This document shows, one piece after another, positions 44,332 to 56,454 of a DNA stretch of 64,000 bases. The first letter of the stretch is position 1. Each line of letters opens with the position of its first letter. The notes under the pieces were generated by a model. That model saw only the letters and a program-made list of their open reading frames with translations. It had not been told where the DNA came from and made no database searches. A program made the position numbers and the translations under genes. The stretch is from Ceratobasidium sp. AG-K (Eukaryota > Basidiomycota > Agaricomycetes > Cantharellales > Ceratobasidiaceae), in assembly GCA_037039685.1 (NCBI GenBank), contig JAWNGF010000001.1, positions 620,001 through 684,000 of the forward strand, read 5' to 3'.

Positions 44332-46349
44332 ATGTCTCATAGAAATGGTGGGCCTAAATTGTCTCACGATGGTTATACCCGCGCAAAGTCCAAAGAGATC
44401 CTGGTCTTCATCGATGGAACGGGGAAAAACGGTGAAACGGCTCCAGGAGGCAACACTACCAATGTTTGGAAGCTCTGTATGTGTTTGGTCGGATATGTTG
44501 ACCATTTTATTGACTGGGTGATTTTCTCGTAGATGAACTAGCTCAGCAAAAAATCAGAAGGAGCCCCACGCACGAGAGGATCCTTCACTATATCCCAGGA
44601 ATAGGCTCGGAGTCGAAACGCTCATGTCCGGGACGCTGGCTTGCCCAGGTTTATGGCGCCGAAATAGGTGAAGCGGTTGAATAATAGCTATCAGGAACTT
44701 TCATTGAACGATGGGCATAGTCGAGCAGGTCGTACGAGCCTACGTTTTTATCTCGAGGAACTATCAACCAGGGGACAACGTATGGTAAGCCACTAGTCCT
44801 TGTGCACTCCAGTTGAAGCGGGTATTCATTCTGGTTGCTTGTACTAGTATTTTTGGCTACTCGCGGGGGGCATTTGCCGCGCGTAAAGTGGCGGGCTTGT
44901 TAGTGAGCACTACTCCAACTTAGCCTGGATTTATCAGGACATTGTCTAAATCCGTTCTGTCCGGAAAGCATCGACTAGGGCTATCTAAAACAAAGGTCGA
45001 TTTCCTAGGAAAATGGATGCAACGTGAGAAGCCTATTCCGTGGGCTACTAGTTCCACAGATGTTCACAAGCCCATTCCGGTTAAGTAAGTTTGATAATAG
45101 GATCTACCATGCAGATGTACTGATCATCCTCTGTAAAGGTGTCTGGGAGTCTGGGATACCGTCGGTAGGCACCCAAAAGTTTGATATGGGTATCGTTAGT
45201 TGAATATTGTGTTTACAGGAGCTGTCTACAGCCCAGCTTTTCATTTAAAGCAAGATGTGTTTGGGATTCCGGATACCGAGTAAGCATCTTCAAGCCGATT
45301 AATCTTTGGAGGCTGTTGGGCTCATGGCTGCACCATCCGATAGGCTCCCGGCCAATGTTGAAAATGCGTTTCATGTCCTTGCCTTTCACGAGAACCGAAT
45401 GCGATTTCGAGTTACTTTATTTGAACGCGTAGAAGGAAACACGAACTTGAAGGAGGTGCGTAAGACAGAATCCGTTGGAATGACATACTGATCGCCATGC
45501 AAGGTATGGTTCCCGGGCTCCCATTCTGATGTAGGTGGGGGAGGGAGTACGGTAACATTACCCAGGATCAGTTTGCTCTGGATGATAGTAAGTAAAATCT
45601 ATATACAGTTACTCGAGTTTCAATCCTGATACCTGATAGGGGGAAATGAAACCCTTCTTGGATATTTATAATGGCACAACACCTTATCCCGACGTAAAAC
45701 TCTTGAAGCCAAGTGATGCATATAACGAGTCCGTGTGGAAACGCTGCGTTGATTGCTGCGAAACACGGTTGGATAGTTCTGCACTGCGCGACAAAGCCAA
45801 AGTTCATCCGACCGTCAAGTACATAGACGAGGCGTTTTCCCAGGCCCAAAAGCCATCCAGCCATTCCCTCCTGAGATTACTGGATCTGCGATCCTTGAAG
45901 TTCTCTATGGTCGCACTGAATCCTCTCGAGCATGAAATTACTCGACAATTGGTGAGTACGTGGCCATGGTGACTGCACTTTTTGAACTAATTAATTCCTA
46001 GGCGCCGGTGGTAGCTCACAAAGATAGCCAGAAACTTCGCAGTCCAAAAATGTTACTTCCTTCGCCCATACCGAGTAAACCTGTGACGAGATCTGGTGCC
46101 GCTCATCCACCGCATTCACCACATTCACCACATCCACCACATTCACCACATCCACCACATTCACCACATTCACCACATTCACCGCGTTCACCGCGTTCAG
46201 CCAACAACCATCCCGAGTGGCGGAGAGCTATCTATGTAAAGAACCCAAACCCATTAGCATACTATCCATCCTCTCGATCCTCTCCGATCTCTCCGTCTGC
46301 TCAGTCTCCCATATTTGATATAGTGCCGTGTGTGGATCGTGTTGCCTGA
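44332..46349 (+). CDS. DUF2235 hydrolase, array gene 1 (intact)
   Basis: This is a multi-exon gene with short introns. Motifs in order: [13 protein letters not shown] (DGT motif), [46 protein letters not shown] (GxSxG nucleophile, about 44850), CLGVWDTVG (acid residue, about 45143), [13 protein letters not shown], and [14 protein letters not shown] (catalytic His, about 45507). This is the Ser-Asp-His triad of the DUF2235 alpha/beta hydrolases related to the bacterial T6SS lipase Tle1. A C-terminal domain with [15 protein letters not shown] follows, and then a Pro-His-Ser repeat tail. I found no frame break. The substrate is unknown; a lipase or esterase is likely. It is the first of four tandem copies. 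Confidence 0.85.
46111..46200 (+). repeat. 9-bp minisatellite (CATTCACCA-type) coding for PHS/PHP repeats
   Basis: About ten copies of a 9-base unit alternate CATTCACCA and CATCCACCA and end in CGTTCACCG variants. They lie within the last exon of DUF2235 gene 1 and encode a Pro-His-Ser/Pro tail. The other array members lack it. Confidence 0.9.
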
Positions 46350-47034
46350 AACACCCCGTTCAGGACTGCCTTGTGAAACGCAAGGATGCTAATTTGTAGG
46401 GTTTATCTCGCCATTGCTCGTTTCGATTCTCTATTTTCTGCTGTAATTTCGTCTTACTGTTAGCTTATGCTTATGTACAACATTTATCTTGGAGATTACA
46501 GCGATGTTCTGCCAGCGACTGCTCATGTGCACGCGCCACATTGTCGGATGTGGAATCCAACTAAACCCTGTGGCCCACACGTGACTAAAGAGTCCCACGA
46601 TCACCCGGCATCAATTGTTTTCGGGTACAACATCTTATTATGAACGAGAAACTCATGCCTCCAGAGATTGCTCAGACCCGGGTTCGGACCGACGATGCTT
46701 ATCGATATATTCCTGGTAATCATGGAGGACAGGGGCCACACAGGCGTCTAACCTCACGCGTTGCTCGTGCTGGGCTGATGGCCACCACGAGGCGGCTCAA
46801 GTATTGGGTATGACTTAAAAAGAGCGAAGGGATGACTTCGACTGCGTATTGGCCTCGCGGAGCCTGAATGTGTCTCTGACGAAGCGTGGATTAGCTCACA
46901 CGTTCGGAAGACTGGGTGCCTTGCTTGCCCCTTCTTATATCACGAGTTACCTCGAGGGAGAGGCCAAACGTTCTGCATTACCGGGCATATCAAGGCAGTC
47001 TAACAGCTCGTTCGTCCCACCCCACAGCGTGACG

Positions 47035-49867
47035 ATGAATAAACCACTTGCTCGCCCTCGTTATCATTCAATTCAATCCACGCGATTGGGACAACCCACC
47101 CACGGCAGCCGCCCCTCCCCTCTTCTCGGCAAAGACATCCTAGTATTCTGCGACGGAACCGGGAAGGATGGAAAATTGGCAAAAGGTTGGCGAGCATCAA
47201 CCACTCCTACGTCTGCTAGGCCAAGCTGACGGAATCATCGGCAAGGTGATCCGACCAACATTTGGAGACTTTGTGAGTACCTCTGTCCAGCAGGCTAGAT
47301 TTACGGCTGACATTGATAGACCAACTCGCTATATCGCCTGAGGCATCTAATTCGACCGACCGTCAAAAGGAGATAGTATATCTCTCGGGCATTGGGTCCG
47401 GAGCGAGTACCAATCCGCTCAATCTTCTGTCTCGAATATTTGGGACTACAATCGGTTAGTTTTTGCAATAGATCAGCCGAAAATGTACTCAGTCGGGCAC
47501 GGCCTGGCGGCTTTCAGTTGAAAACATAATTGCTGCGTATCTGCACGTGGCCAAACATTACCAGGCAAGAGATAAGGTTTAGTAGGTTTAGCTTTCTTAA
47601 TTGGTAGCACCTACCCTAATACCTGGCTGATAGCCTGTTCGGATATTCTAGGGGAGCTTTTGTCGCGCGGAAAGTTGCGAGCCTTATTGTAAGCCAGCAG
47701 CAGTACTGACAAGAAAGATAACATTAACGTAATATACTCGCCAGTACCGCATAGGAATCGTCCGTACCAAAGAAGAACTACTGAAACTGTGGAGTCAGCA
47801 CGAACGACCAGTGCCATGGAATCTGTTCAACTCGGAGGCAAGAGGTACGAGAATACCGATTGAGTAAGACATCCGACTAGTTTGGTCGAGTAGTTCAGTG
47901 ATGAGTTCTTTTGCAGATCCCTAGTGGTCTGGGATACCGTCGGTAAGTTGAATGCACCACTCGGGTTTAGCAACTATATGTGAACATGTTGCAATGCAGG
48001 TGCCATACACTCGATGCCCAATCAAAAGAAGCTGGAGATGGATATCCTCGGCATGCCAGACGATGAGTTGGTGACCTCAGTCTGACGCTTGTTTTTGGGT
48101 TACTTAGTTTCTCTACAGGTTGACGCCAAACGTACAGCATGCATTCCACGTTGTCGCATTCCATGAAAACCGCAAGTTGTTTCGTGTGACGCTATTCAAT
48201 CCCAGATCCACTGAGGACTCTAGGAAGCTGAAAGAGGTCATTGTGTATTTTACCAAGTTTAGGAGTTTCTCTCACACAATCCACTCAGGTTTGGTTTCCT
48301 GGTGCGCACTCCGACGTCGGCGGCGGTGGGTCAGGGAAATTAGGTTTGCCGAATATTAGCCTAATTTGGATCATTGTAAGTCTCTTTTCCTTGAGGGCCC
48401 CATGTCTCTAAAGCATGACAGGGGGAGCTCCAATCAAGGTGCTCCTTGGTAATTCCTCATGAAAAATTAGAATATCCAGATCTTCAAACCTTGACGCCTT
48501 CGGACGCCTATCGCGAAACCGCCCCTTGGAAGCGAATTGTAGACAAGTGCGAGACTCGCCTACCGCTTCTAAAACCATCATCTCTGGTCCACGAAACAGT
48601 CGTATATCTTCGAAACCTAGTGGCAGAAAATCTCGACCCATCGTTCAAACCCACGCCTTATATGCTTTCGGTAAACGACCTGGGCCGAATCGGTTGGGAT
48701 ATCAAGGCTTGCCTGGTGGCGCGCAGTGCGCTCGAGACTCTGAAGCTAGCGAATGCACAAGTACGTTTACCTTCAATCTTGCCACTTGATACTCTAATAG
48801 ATCACGTGTTCACCTTCCAGGCTCAGAAGAAATTGAAGGAACAAGCAGGGCACTACCGAACGAGAATCACATCTCTTTACGTACCTGGAACTCCCCGCGC
48901 ATCCACGACTATCGCCGAACATGTCCATAATACATACCAACAATCACCCCGCTCGCGGCTGCCCAGCACAACCACTGATAAACGTTCCACGACTCCAACG
49001 CCCCCCTACCAGGCCACGCATACCGAAAAGGGCAGTCGTTCTCGGGCAGAGTCCCATGCTGTCCCCCATTCATATCTCAGCCCTCAGCACGCTGCCCACC
49101 GTTCGAACTCTATAGTAGCGCCACAAACCGAGAGGACTCGAGTAACTCCAACCGATAAGGCGCCCCTCTCCAATCCTCCCAGCAATATTTATCCGGAGCC
49201 ACGTGCACGTGTGGCTAGTAGCGCTCGCTCGCGCGCTGCGTCACACGTAGCTTCGCCTTCGCGCAGCCTATCTCCGGGGAACGCTACTCAGCCGGTGCAT
49301 TGGTCTCAGATAGCGGTTCCACAACAGGAGAGAGCTACTTCCTCTCATGCGCGAACGGCTCCTCCTCCACTACCCTACCCTGTGACTCCTACGTCTAAAC
49401 TCGATGCTGGCTCTCGTGCAGAATTTCACTCGGGATCCCGGGCCAACATCACACCGGGAAGGAATGAAATACCTCGTTCGACTTCCGTAGTCTCACCACA
49501 GGGTTTGCCGTTGCCAGGCGCTAGACAACCCTTTCTCTCTACTTCACTTGCACCACGGCGTTCACCAGGGCACACTCGTTCAACAAGCACCCACCTACAC
49601 CCAATATCCCCCAGTGCAGCTCACGCATACAGTTTACCCCCAACGCAAGCTAGGCCTGATCGAACTCCTATAAAAGCTGTGCAGAGTGGGAAAAGCTCCG
49701 AGTACTCCGCCTACACTTCACAGTTTCCACAATCTGAAGTCAGTAGCCGAGAACTATTAAAGCAGAGGCCATCGAACGGAACTAAATCAAGGAACCCACA
49801 GAACGACCATTACAACGACGTTCGGAAGGAAGAGAGTCAGCGTAGGCCCGACAAACGAAGGACGTGA
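47035..49867 (+). CDS. DUF2235 hydrolase, array gene 2 (intact, long disordered tail)
   Basis: Met at 47035 is followed by [65 protein letters not shown] (nucleophile, about 47640), VWDTVG, VQHAFHVVAFHENR and [12 protein letters not shown] (His, about 48300). Introns fall at the same places as in gene 1 and a consistent exon chain can be drawn. After the shared PSDAYRETAPWKRIVDKCETR domain there is a tail of about 330 residues, rich in Ser, Pro, Arg, Thr and His and probably disordered (ends 49867). This tail is much longer than in genes 1 and 3, so the array members have diverged mainly at the C-terminus. Confidence 0.83.
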
Positions 49868-50773
49868 GCTAATTTAACCCTGGAAACGTGCAGTCATTAG
49901 ACGTTCAGTCCTATCAGGCTTGTATAATTATTGATTCCAATTTAATCTTCGAATCCCCCAGTTACTATCTGTGAAAGCAAGCACTAGGATGCTTGTTTTA
50001 CCATCTTTTGAACTATTTGCGATCTATCCAACAAGTGATCTGGAGCATACGGTAGGAACGTAGTCACAACGCTTCTCTTGCTCGGCAATACCTGGAGCGC
50101 TGTTGTGCACGAGGGCGCATTGGCGTTCCACCGGAGTTTTACCTCGCACGAGCCTAAGCTGAGATATATCCGAGCATACGAACGCGCCGCATAAACCAAC
50201 CTTGTCAGCACGTGTTCCCGGTGAGTTTCTCCCCCAACTCCGCTTCTGCTTTCCTCCCCGGCGACAGTATATTGACCGCACCAAATTGCCTTGCTCTGTG
50301 AAGATACCTTGCGACTGTTAGGATATATTACCTGGCCAAATGTATATCGGCCCACGGTTATCTACCGAGGTGAGGCGAATAGACGCTTGCTTGGCTAAAA
50401 CAGGTGAAGATACACGTGGCCGTGCCTCATGGTCTACACGTTCATCGCTGTTCTTCAATCGCTTCACTGGTCCGGAGAACCTATCGGCGGACAGGCTGAC
50501 GTCCCATTCGTGAAATCCAAAATCCAATCACTCCGTGAACTCGACGAGGACGCATCGATGAGACAACCAATAAATAGCCCTTCGCTTAAAAACCCAAGCG
50601 TGTCTGTAGCTTCGCGGCCCGAGGCGTGTGAGGCGAGGTGGAAAATTACTGGTTCCCCAGGAACCAGCTCGAGACCCACCACAATACACCCACGGACCTG
50701 ACGTCCAGCGAGCTGAATAAGAGCGCTGTGCAGCTCCTCGGCTTTACTCTGTCCTCTAAAGAACTCTTGAGAT
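49868..50773. other. Intergenic between DUF2235 genes 2 and 3
   Basis: No gene recognised; several short open frames only. It presumably contains the gene 3 promoter. Confidence 0.45.
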
Positions 50774-52797
50774 ATGGAGCGCATTATCTTCCCATTGTCG
50801 GCCGAGCCTACGACTACTGGTAAGGAAATCATAGTTCTCTGCGACGGGACTGGGAAGAATGGACGAGTCGATGCAGGTTAGCACTAGCGATTCATAACAA
50901 GTCTTTAAAACTAACGAAATTACACAGACCCTACAAATATTTATTGGCTCTGTAAGCAGAACAGATCATAGTTAGCAAAGTTGCCTTTACGAGATCCGCA
51001 CCAACAGACTCCCTTATTGGATCTCCTCTGCCTCAAAAAGATAAGAGTCAAAAACGGGAGAGGAAAATACTCTACATTCCGGGCGTCGGCGCCGAGTCAA
51101 AGGGCATCCCAAAGTATTTAGCCCTCGTGTTTGGAAAAACGATTGGTGCGGTGGGCCTGCTGTCCTTGCACATGCATACATCCACGTGCTGATAACTAGC
51201 ACTCCAACTTCCTACAGTCGAGATGGTCATCAAAGCATATATGTTTATTGCTCAATACTATGAGCCGGGAGATGACGTCTGGTAACCCATTTTTGCTTAT
51301 GTTTATCCAGACGTCTCACAAGCGGAAAGCATATTCGGTTATTCGAGAGGCGCATTTTGTCGCGCGAAAAGTTGCTGGTTTACTGGTATGATTTTCCACC
51401 TTGATGTGAGGGGTGTACGAATGATGACAAACAATTCTAGCACAGAGTTGGTAGTGTTGCTAGTGAGAGCGACCTTCTTGCTCAGTGGCAACGACGAGAA
51501 CGGCCCGTTCCCTGGGATCAAGTTCGAAATACAAACCATTCAATCCCAGTCAGGTGAGCCAACCGGTCAAAGTCAACATTACATCCTGTGCATTTACATT
51601 TGTGCACTTATAAAGGTGTCTTGGTGTGTGGGACACAGTCGGTAGGTCAAGCTGTCTTACTCGGGCGTAATGTTGATCATAGTACGATACCCCCAGGCGC
51701 TATTTATAACAGCCCTGACTGCGAGATAAAGGATTTACTAGGCATACCAGATGGAGAGTATGTATGATCTTTACCCTGTGGATACGCGTGGGTAGCGTTA
51801 ACAATTCAACTTTAGGCTTCCTCCAAACGTCCGTTTAGCCCTTCACGTTGTTGCTTTCCATGAGAATCGCAAACGGTTCCGAGTCACGCTTTTCGAGCCA
51901 AATGGTCAGTCGACCCTCAAAGAGGTTAGAAGTGCTTTCTATTTCAACCGAGCATTACCATAATATCTATCAAGGTTTGGTTCCCAGGCGCACATTCCGA
52001 TGTTGGAGGGGGCGGCGAAAAGGGGGATGGTGGCACAAAGTCGGGTGATGGCGGGAAGCCAAATCGTCTACCCCAAGTCAGCCTCATTTGGATGATAGTA
52101 AGTATAGTAATCCATAAGACACAACTGGCTTATAAACGAGTCTCAGGGTGAACTCAGATCGTTTATGGAGATAAATGACGAAAAGCTCAAGTACCCGCTC
52201 TTAACTACTTTGGAGCCAACCGATGCATATAACGACTCCCCTGCATGGAAGAGGGCGGTAGACAAATGTGAAACTCGAATAGAAAGCAAGGCGCTGCAAC
52301 CAACGTCTAAAGTACATCAGACGCTACGAGATCTCAAACAAAACGCAGCTCCTCAACGATCGCATCACCTTCTGCTCACATTCAACGACCTTTTACCCCT
52401 GAAATGGAACGTACATACCGGCCTTGTACTATGTAATACGCTGGAGGTTATGAAACAAGCCCGCACAATGGTAAGCTATATGCCCAAACAGTACTTTGGC
52501 AACCTATTTACGACGATCCCAGAAAAAATCGCTGCGGAAAGAGTATACCGAACGGGACAGGAGCAGGGCGACATCCCTCCCAATGCAACCTAGATCCCGT
52601 GTATCCCGACTCTCTATTCCATTCACTATGAAAGCCACCACCACAATACCAGGTAGGTTGCTCAGAGTGTTTTCCAACATAACAGCTATCCTAAATTAGA
52701 TTGCCCAGAATCTCCCGTTAGCGCAGATCCTAGTAACGCCAGGCGCTCTGTGCTCCCATCCGAGAGACGTACGGCTCAACGGAGTTTCACACGGTAA
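50774..52797 (+). pseudogene. DUF2235 hydrolase, array gene 3 (single-base frameshift at the nucleophile motif)
   Basis: Exon 1 from Met 50774 has IIVLCDGTGKNGR, then DPTNIYWL, IPGVGAESKG and VEMVIKAYMFIAQYY. In the GYSRGAF exon (about 51330-51387) one extra base follows GCA in the run TTTT. Immediately after the nucleophile motif the frame therefore leaves the VARKVAGLL reading present in genes 1 and 2. Downstream exons are well kept: [48 protein letters not shown]. By homology with gene 2 the tail splices at about 52473 and continues in another frame (RSRATSLPMQPRSRVSR) to a stop at 52797. It is either a recent pseudogene or carries a sequence error. Confidence 0.7.
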
Positions 52798-52799
52798 AG

Positions 52800-54440
52800 A
52801 GGAAAAGCGAAGTATCATTATTTGCGTGGTTTATGAACAAGTATCTCTCCTATGAAACTATTGTCGCATATGCGTACTTAGTCTTTAACGTTAGTTATGG
52901 TTGCGCACTTTTGGATATGTAGTAATAGTCGTTTGAAAGCTTACTACCCAATAATTTATAGTAATTCATCTCTGTCAACGTGTTCTGGTGCTTCTAACGT
53001 TGGCTTGCTCTCTGTCAACTACCGACTGACGCGACTTAAGTCATTGAGCGGCACTTGCGAGACGTGTGCATCCTTCAAGTGGTCCAAGCGATGTATATAA
53101 GCTTTGTGGCTCCCGATTTCCGTTGTTATTCCACCGGGAGTTCTCTGACTTGTTTGAACCAGACCAACATGCTGAAGCACTCCCTTATCAACTTGATGTG
53201 GATGGTAGTGTGTTCAGACGCATCGCTTACTACGTTCCCGGCGTATGCTCTCGTTTAAAGTTAGCTACAGGAGTATTGGCAAAAATACACGAAATGACAA
53301 CGGGCGAGTTTTTGACTAGATCATAGAGTTGTATCTGTGACTTACGGTACTATTACATACTCGAACAGTGCCCATGGTTATTGACGCATATACGTACATA
53401 GCACATCACTATCAGAAAAATGATCGTATCTGGTAGGTTAATACGGAGCGCGGGTTCCTGTATTGAGCAAATTATGACATGCGGTTTGGTTATTCTTGGG
53501 GAGCCTTTGCTATCCGCCAAGTCGCAAACCTGGTTGTATATTATTGAGAATCGAATGGATGGTATCGAATGTACATTACTGACTATGGCGCATAGATCGA
53601 CTATATGCTTGATTAGTTGACTTACACGTATGCGTGTTACTAAATGGACGACTACATGTATATCAACCAGACTGCGTACTCGGTATATACATCATCTAGT
53701 TGTTCCTACGCTTCCGCTTGCCTATCTGCTAAGTTAGCTCTGAGTGCGAGACGTTCTCGGTAATACCTCAATATATATGTACCGCTGAAATCGCAAAACG
53801 ACACTCAATCCCTATACTTAGTCTCACTGTGGTCCGTCCGCTACGACTGACGAGCTGCTGGCTCATTGAGCTCAACGAGAAAATCCTGTCTGTTGGCACA
53901 AAACCCGCTTGCCTTCTAAAGAAGTTATCCCGATCAAGGAAGCGGAATCACACTATCATCGCAACAGAATATAAACAGTCACATTTTAGGTATCTGTGCG
54001 TATGGGACACCGTTTGTAAGAGGAAAGGAATTGACTGTTCAGCATCACGGCAAATACTATGGCTACCATTTCTAGCTGCCATGCGCCGCCTCCCGAACCT
54101 AACCCCAGTCAAGGAATTTTTTGGCCTGCGTGAAGTGGAGTATGTTCTCAGCCCGTTGCGCCGCTTAAACTATTCGACCATCCTACAGTCTTCCTACCGT
54201 GGTTGAAAACACGCTACATGTTCCTGCTTTCCACGAGAATTGTCAACTGTTCCGAGTAGCCCTGTTCAATCGCCAAATGAGTCCCACAACTAAGCTGGAA
54301 GAGGCCGGTAACATTTACCGATAGATATTTTAGAAGGTCCAAAGTACAGATGGTCTGATTCCCTGAATGCCACTCCGATGTTAGATGCGGAGGGGAGTAA
54401 TTCACAGATTTACCTAAGATAAGCCTGGAGTGGATGATGG
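52800..54440 (+). pseudogene. DUF2235 array gene 4, pseudogene split by an LTR fragment
   Basis: Remnants are in order: YYVPGVCSRLKLATG (about 53225), VPMVIDAYTYIAHHYQ (about 53370), FGYSWGAFAIRQVANL (about 53493; the Arg after the nucleophile Ser is Trp), then foreign sequence, a TDELLAH segment (about 53847), LCVWDTVC (about 53996), ENTLHVPAFHENCQLFRV (about 54204) and an FPECHSDVRCGGE version of the His motif. Stops and shifts are frequent and the N-terminal DGT exon was not found. Confidence 0.75.
53549..53846 (+). repeat. Diverged copia LTR fragment inside DUF2235 gene 4
   Basis: From TGAGAATCGAATGG onward this is homologous to the minus strand of 17277-16960 (shared stretches such as CGACTACATGTATATCAACCAGAC versus an imperfect counterpart, and GCTTGCCTATCTGCTAAGTT). 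It sits exactly where the pseudogene homology is interrupted, so it is an insertion. Divergence is high, roughly a quarter of positions by eye. No target duplication was recognised. Confidence 0.65.
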
Positions 54441-54694
54441 TATGCCAGTCTTATGGTGAAAACACCCGACCCGGTGAGCATATAGGTGAATTATGCGGGT
54501 CATGTCGGCGTTCTCAGGCGAATTTAACCTCATTTCCGGCTCCGATTAACTATTATACCAACTCATAGCCTTAGGCAAGTCGTGCATATATTTTAGAAAC
54601 TGCTTGGTAGCACATGGGTACTAAGGTTTAGAAACAAAAAAGAAACGAGGGGATCGGACTGGCTCGCGCCGCCACTAATGGTACTTGCACTCGG

Positions 54695-56454
54695 TTAGGC
54701 GGTGGTGCTCGGCTCGGCAGCAGTGCTCGAGGCGCTCGACTCCTCCAAGTCCTTGGTAACATAGTTGGTAGAAGTGATCGAGCCGACAAAAGTGGGGTCG
54801 ACGCCGATGGCTATGTGGCAAGTTCATTCAGCAACAGATATATAAACCAGAGCTAATACTTACTGATATAGGCCAAGATACCATCGGTCTCGGTCTCGCC
54901 TAGGAGCTCGGTGCTTGCGATGGCGTTATATCCATCGGCGTTTTCACTATCCAAAATGTTATCCTCAGTGTTATAGGTACGGCTCTGGGTTGTGTCTGCG
55001 TAGACACCCTGAGTGACGATGGCATCATTGAGAGTATCTTCAAAAAATAGCTGGCCAACATGGTGCAGACTTCCTGCATGGCTGATGATGGACCCGTTGG
55101 TCGCAACTGAATAGTTTGTCTGAACCATGGTATGAATGTGAACGGTGCGGCCAGTATCTGATAATACGGGCGTAAGCACGTGTCGTGGTCTGTGTGAGAG
55201 TGACTTACAGTATCCGGGGAATATAGACTTGAATTCCACGATGCCCTCCGAGTTGGTTGGGTAACCACCACGCAAGAAGGTGACTATCCATGAGGAAAAA
55301 TGAATGAACAATCAGTGAGGTGGGTGCGAAAGGTAACTTACGCTGATCAGTCATGCTGGTGGAGCTCATTCCTCCGCCATCACCTCCTCCAGGGGCGCCA
55401 GTAGGAGCTGCGCCGGTACTCTCGGTTCCGGTGGGTGCAGTGCCATTGACAGGAGTGGTGCTGTTACCCCCTGGCGCAGTGCCATTGCCGCCTCCTGGGG
55501 CACCGAGCTGGGCACTAGTGAAGCCGGAGTATTGACCAGTGGCCTGAAACCTGGGGTGAGTGTCTTATATAAGGTGGGAACCCCAATACATACATTGCAG
55601 TGCCATATTTCAACAAGGGCCTGGTCGAGAGGCTGGCAGGTAGTGACATCCATGACACCAATATCGAGGATGAGAGGAACACCTTCCTGGTCCTCGGTGA
55701 TGTCTTGACGAAGGTACTCATTGTTCACATAATAAGGACCCTCAGTAACCTCGGGTGCAGTCACGCAGGTACTCTGTAGACCCCAGTTAGCGTCAGTTCT
55801 GGACGCATGCCAACTGAATGCACGCACGTTTTGGATGGTCGAGTAGGTTGGACTATCAGCTGTCAAGGTAGAAGTGGCGATGTCAGCAGTGCTGGTCGTT
55901 GAAATCGCACTAGCAATAACCGTCGACTCAGTGTCGGTTATAGTAGCTGGAGCTGAGGTCTCCACACTCGAAGCGCTCGAGGCGGCGCTGGTGAGGGAGC
56001 TTCCGGAGATCTGGCTGCCAGGCCTACCCGAACCTCCGCGGTTTCCGGAGCCCCAGCCTTGTCCACCTTGGTTCCCGTGGCCGTACTGGCCTTGACGGCG
56101 GAAGTGACGGCCGTTGGGCGCAGCGGGCGAGGCGCTGCGCTTGGCCAAAGCACGCTTGGCCTGAAGCAAGGTGAGTTTATGACTTGCGCGACAGAATATT
56201 CGCTAACGCACCTTGCGCTTGGCATTGAACTCGGCGATCTGAGGAGCGCAGTTGCGAGCGACGAGATGGCGCCTGTTAGCTTCGAGCTGACGGCGACCGA
56301 GTTCGGCACGAGGGAGTGAGTGAGATTCACCGGGGTGAGCTAACCGTGGCATTTCAGTTACTAAACCCACAGATGAACATCGAAGCCTACCAGTCACAAC
56401 ACCAGCGACCGCGACGAGACCGACGGCGACAGCACTCAAGGTTTTGGACAACAT
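54695..56454 (-). CDS. Secreted intradiol ring-cleavage dioxygenase-like protein
   Basis: Met at 56454 starts a signal peptide (LSKTLSAVAVGLVAVAGVVT), followed by a basic, His-containing pro-like region (AHPGESHSLPRAELGRRQLE) known from fungal extracellular dioxygenases. A Gly/Gln/Asn- and Ser/Thr-rich linker of about 90 residues comes next, then the catalytic domain: CVTAPEVTEGPYYV (first iron Tyr), EIWHCN, a Gly/Pro/Thr-rich insertion, FPGY at a splice site (second iron Tyr) and GRTVHIHT (two iron His). It ends in a Ser/Thr-rich tail. At least five introns are present. The family cleaves catechol-type aromatics between the hydroxyls using Fe(III); extracellular members act on lignin-derived phenols. 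All four iron ligands are present. Confidence 0.9.

Noticed and set aside
46111..46200. CRISPR-like or tandem regulatory array
   Set aside because: Units are 9 bp without spacers, in frame with the upstream exon; it is a coding minisatellite in a eukaryote.
47560..47660. Broken splice site in DUF2235 gene 2 before GYSRG
   Set aside because: At first the exon seemed to lack a donor, but GTAGGT after GATAAGGTTTA joins in frame to CTGTTCGGATAT, so the gene can be intact.
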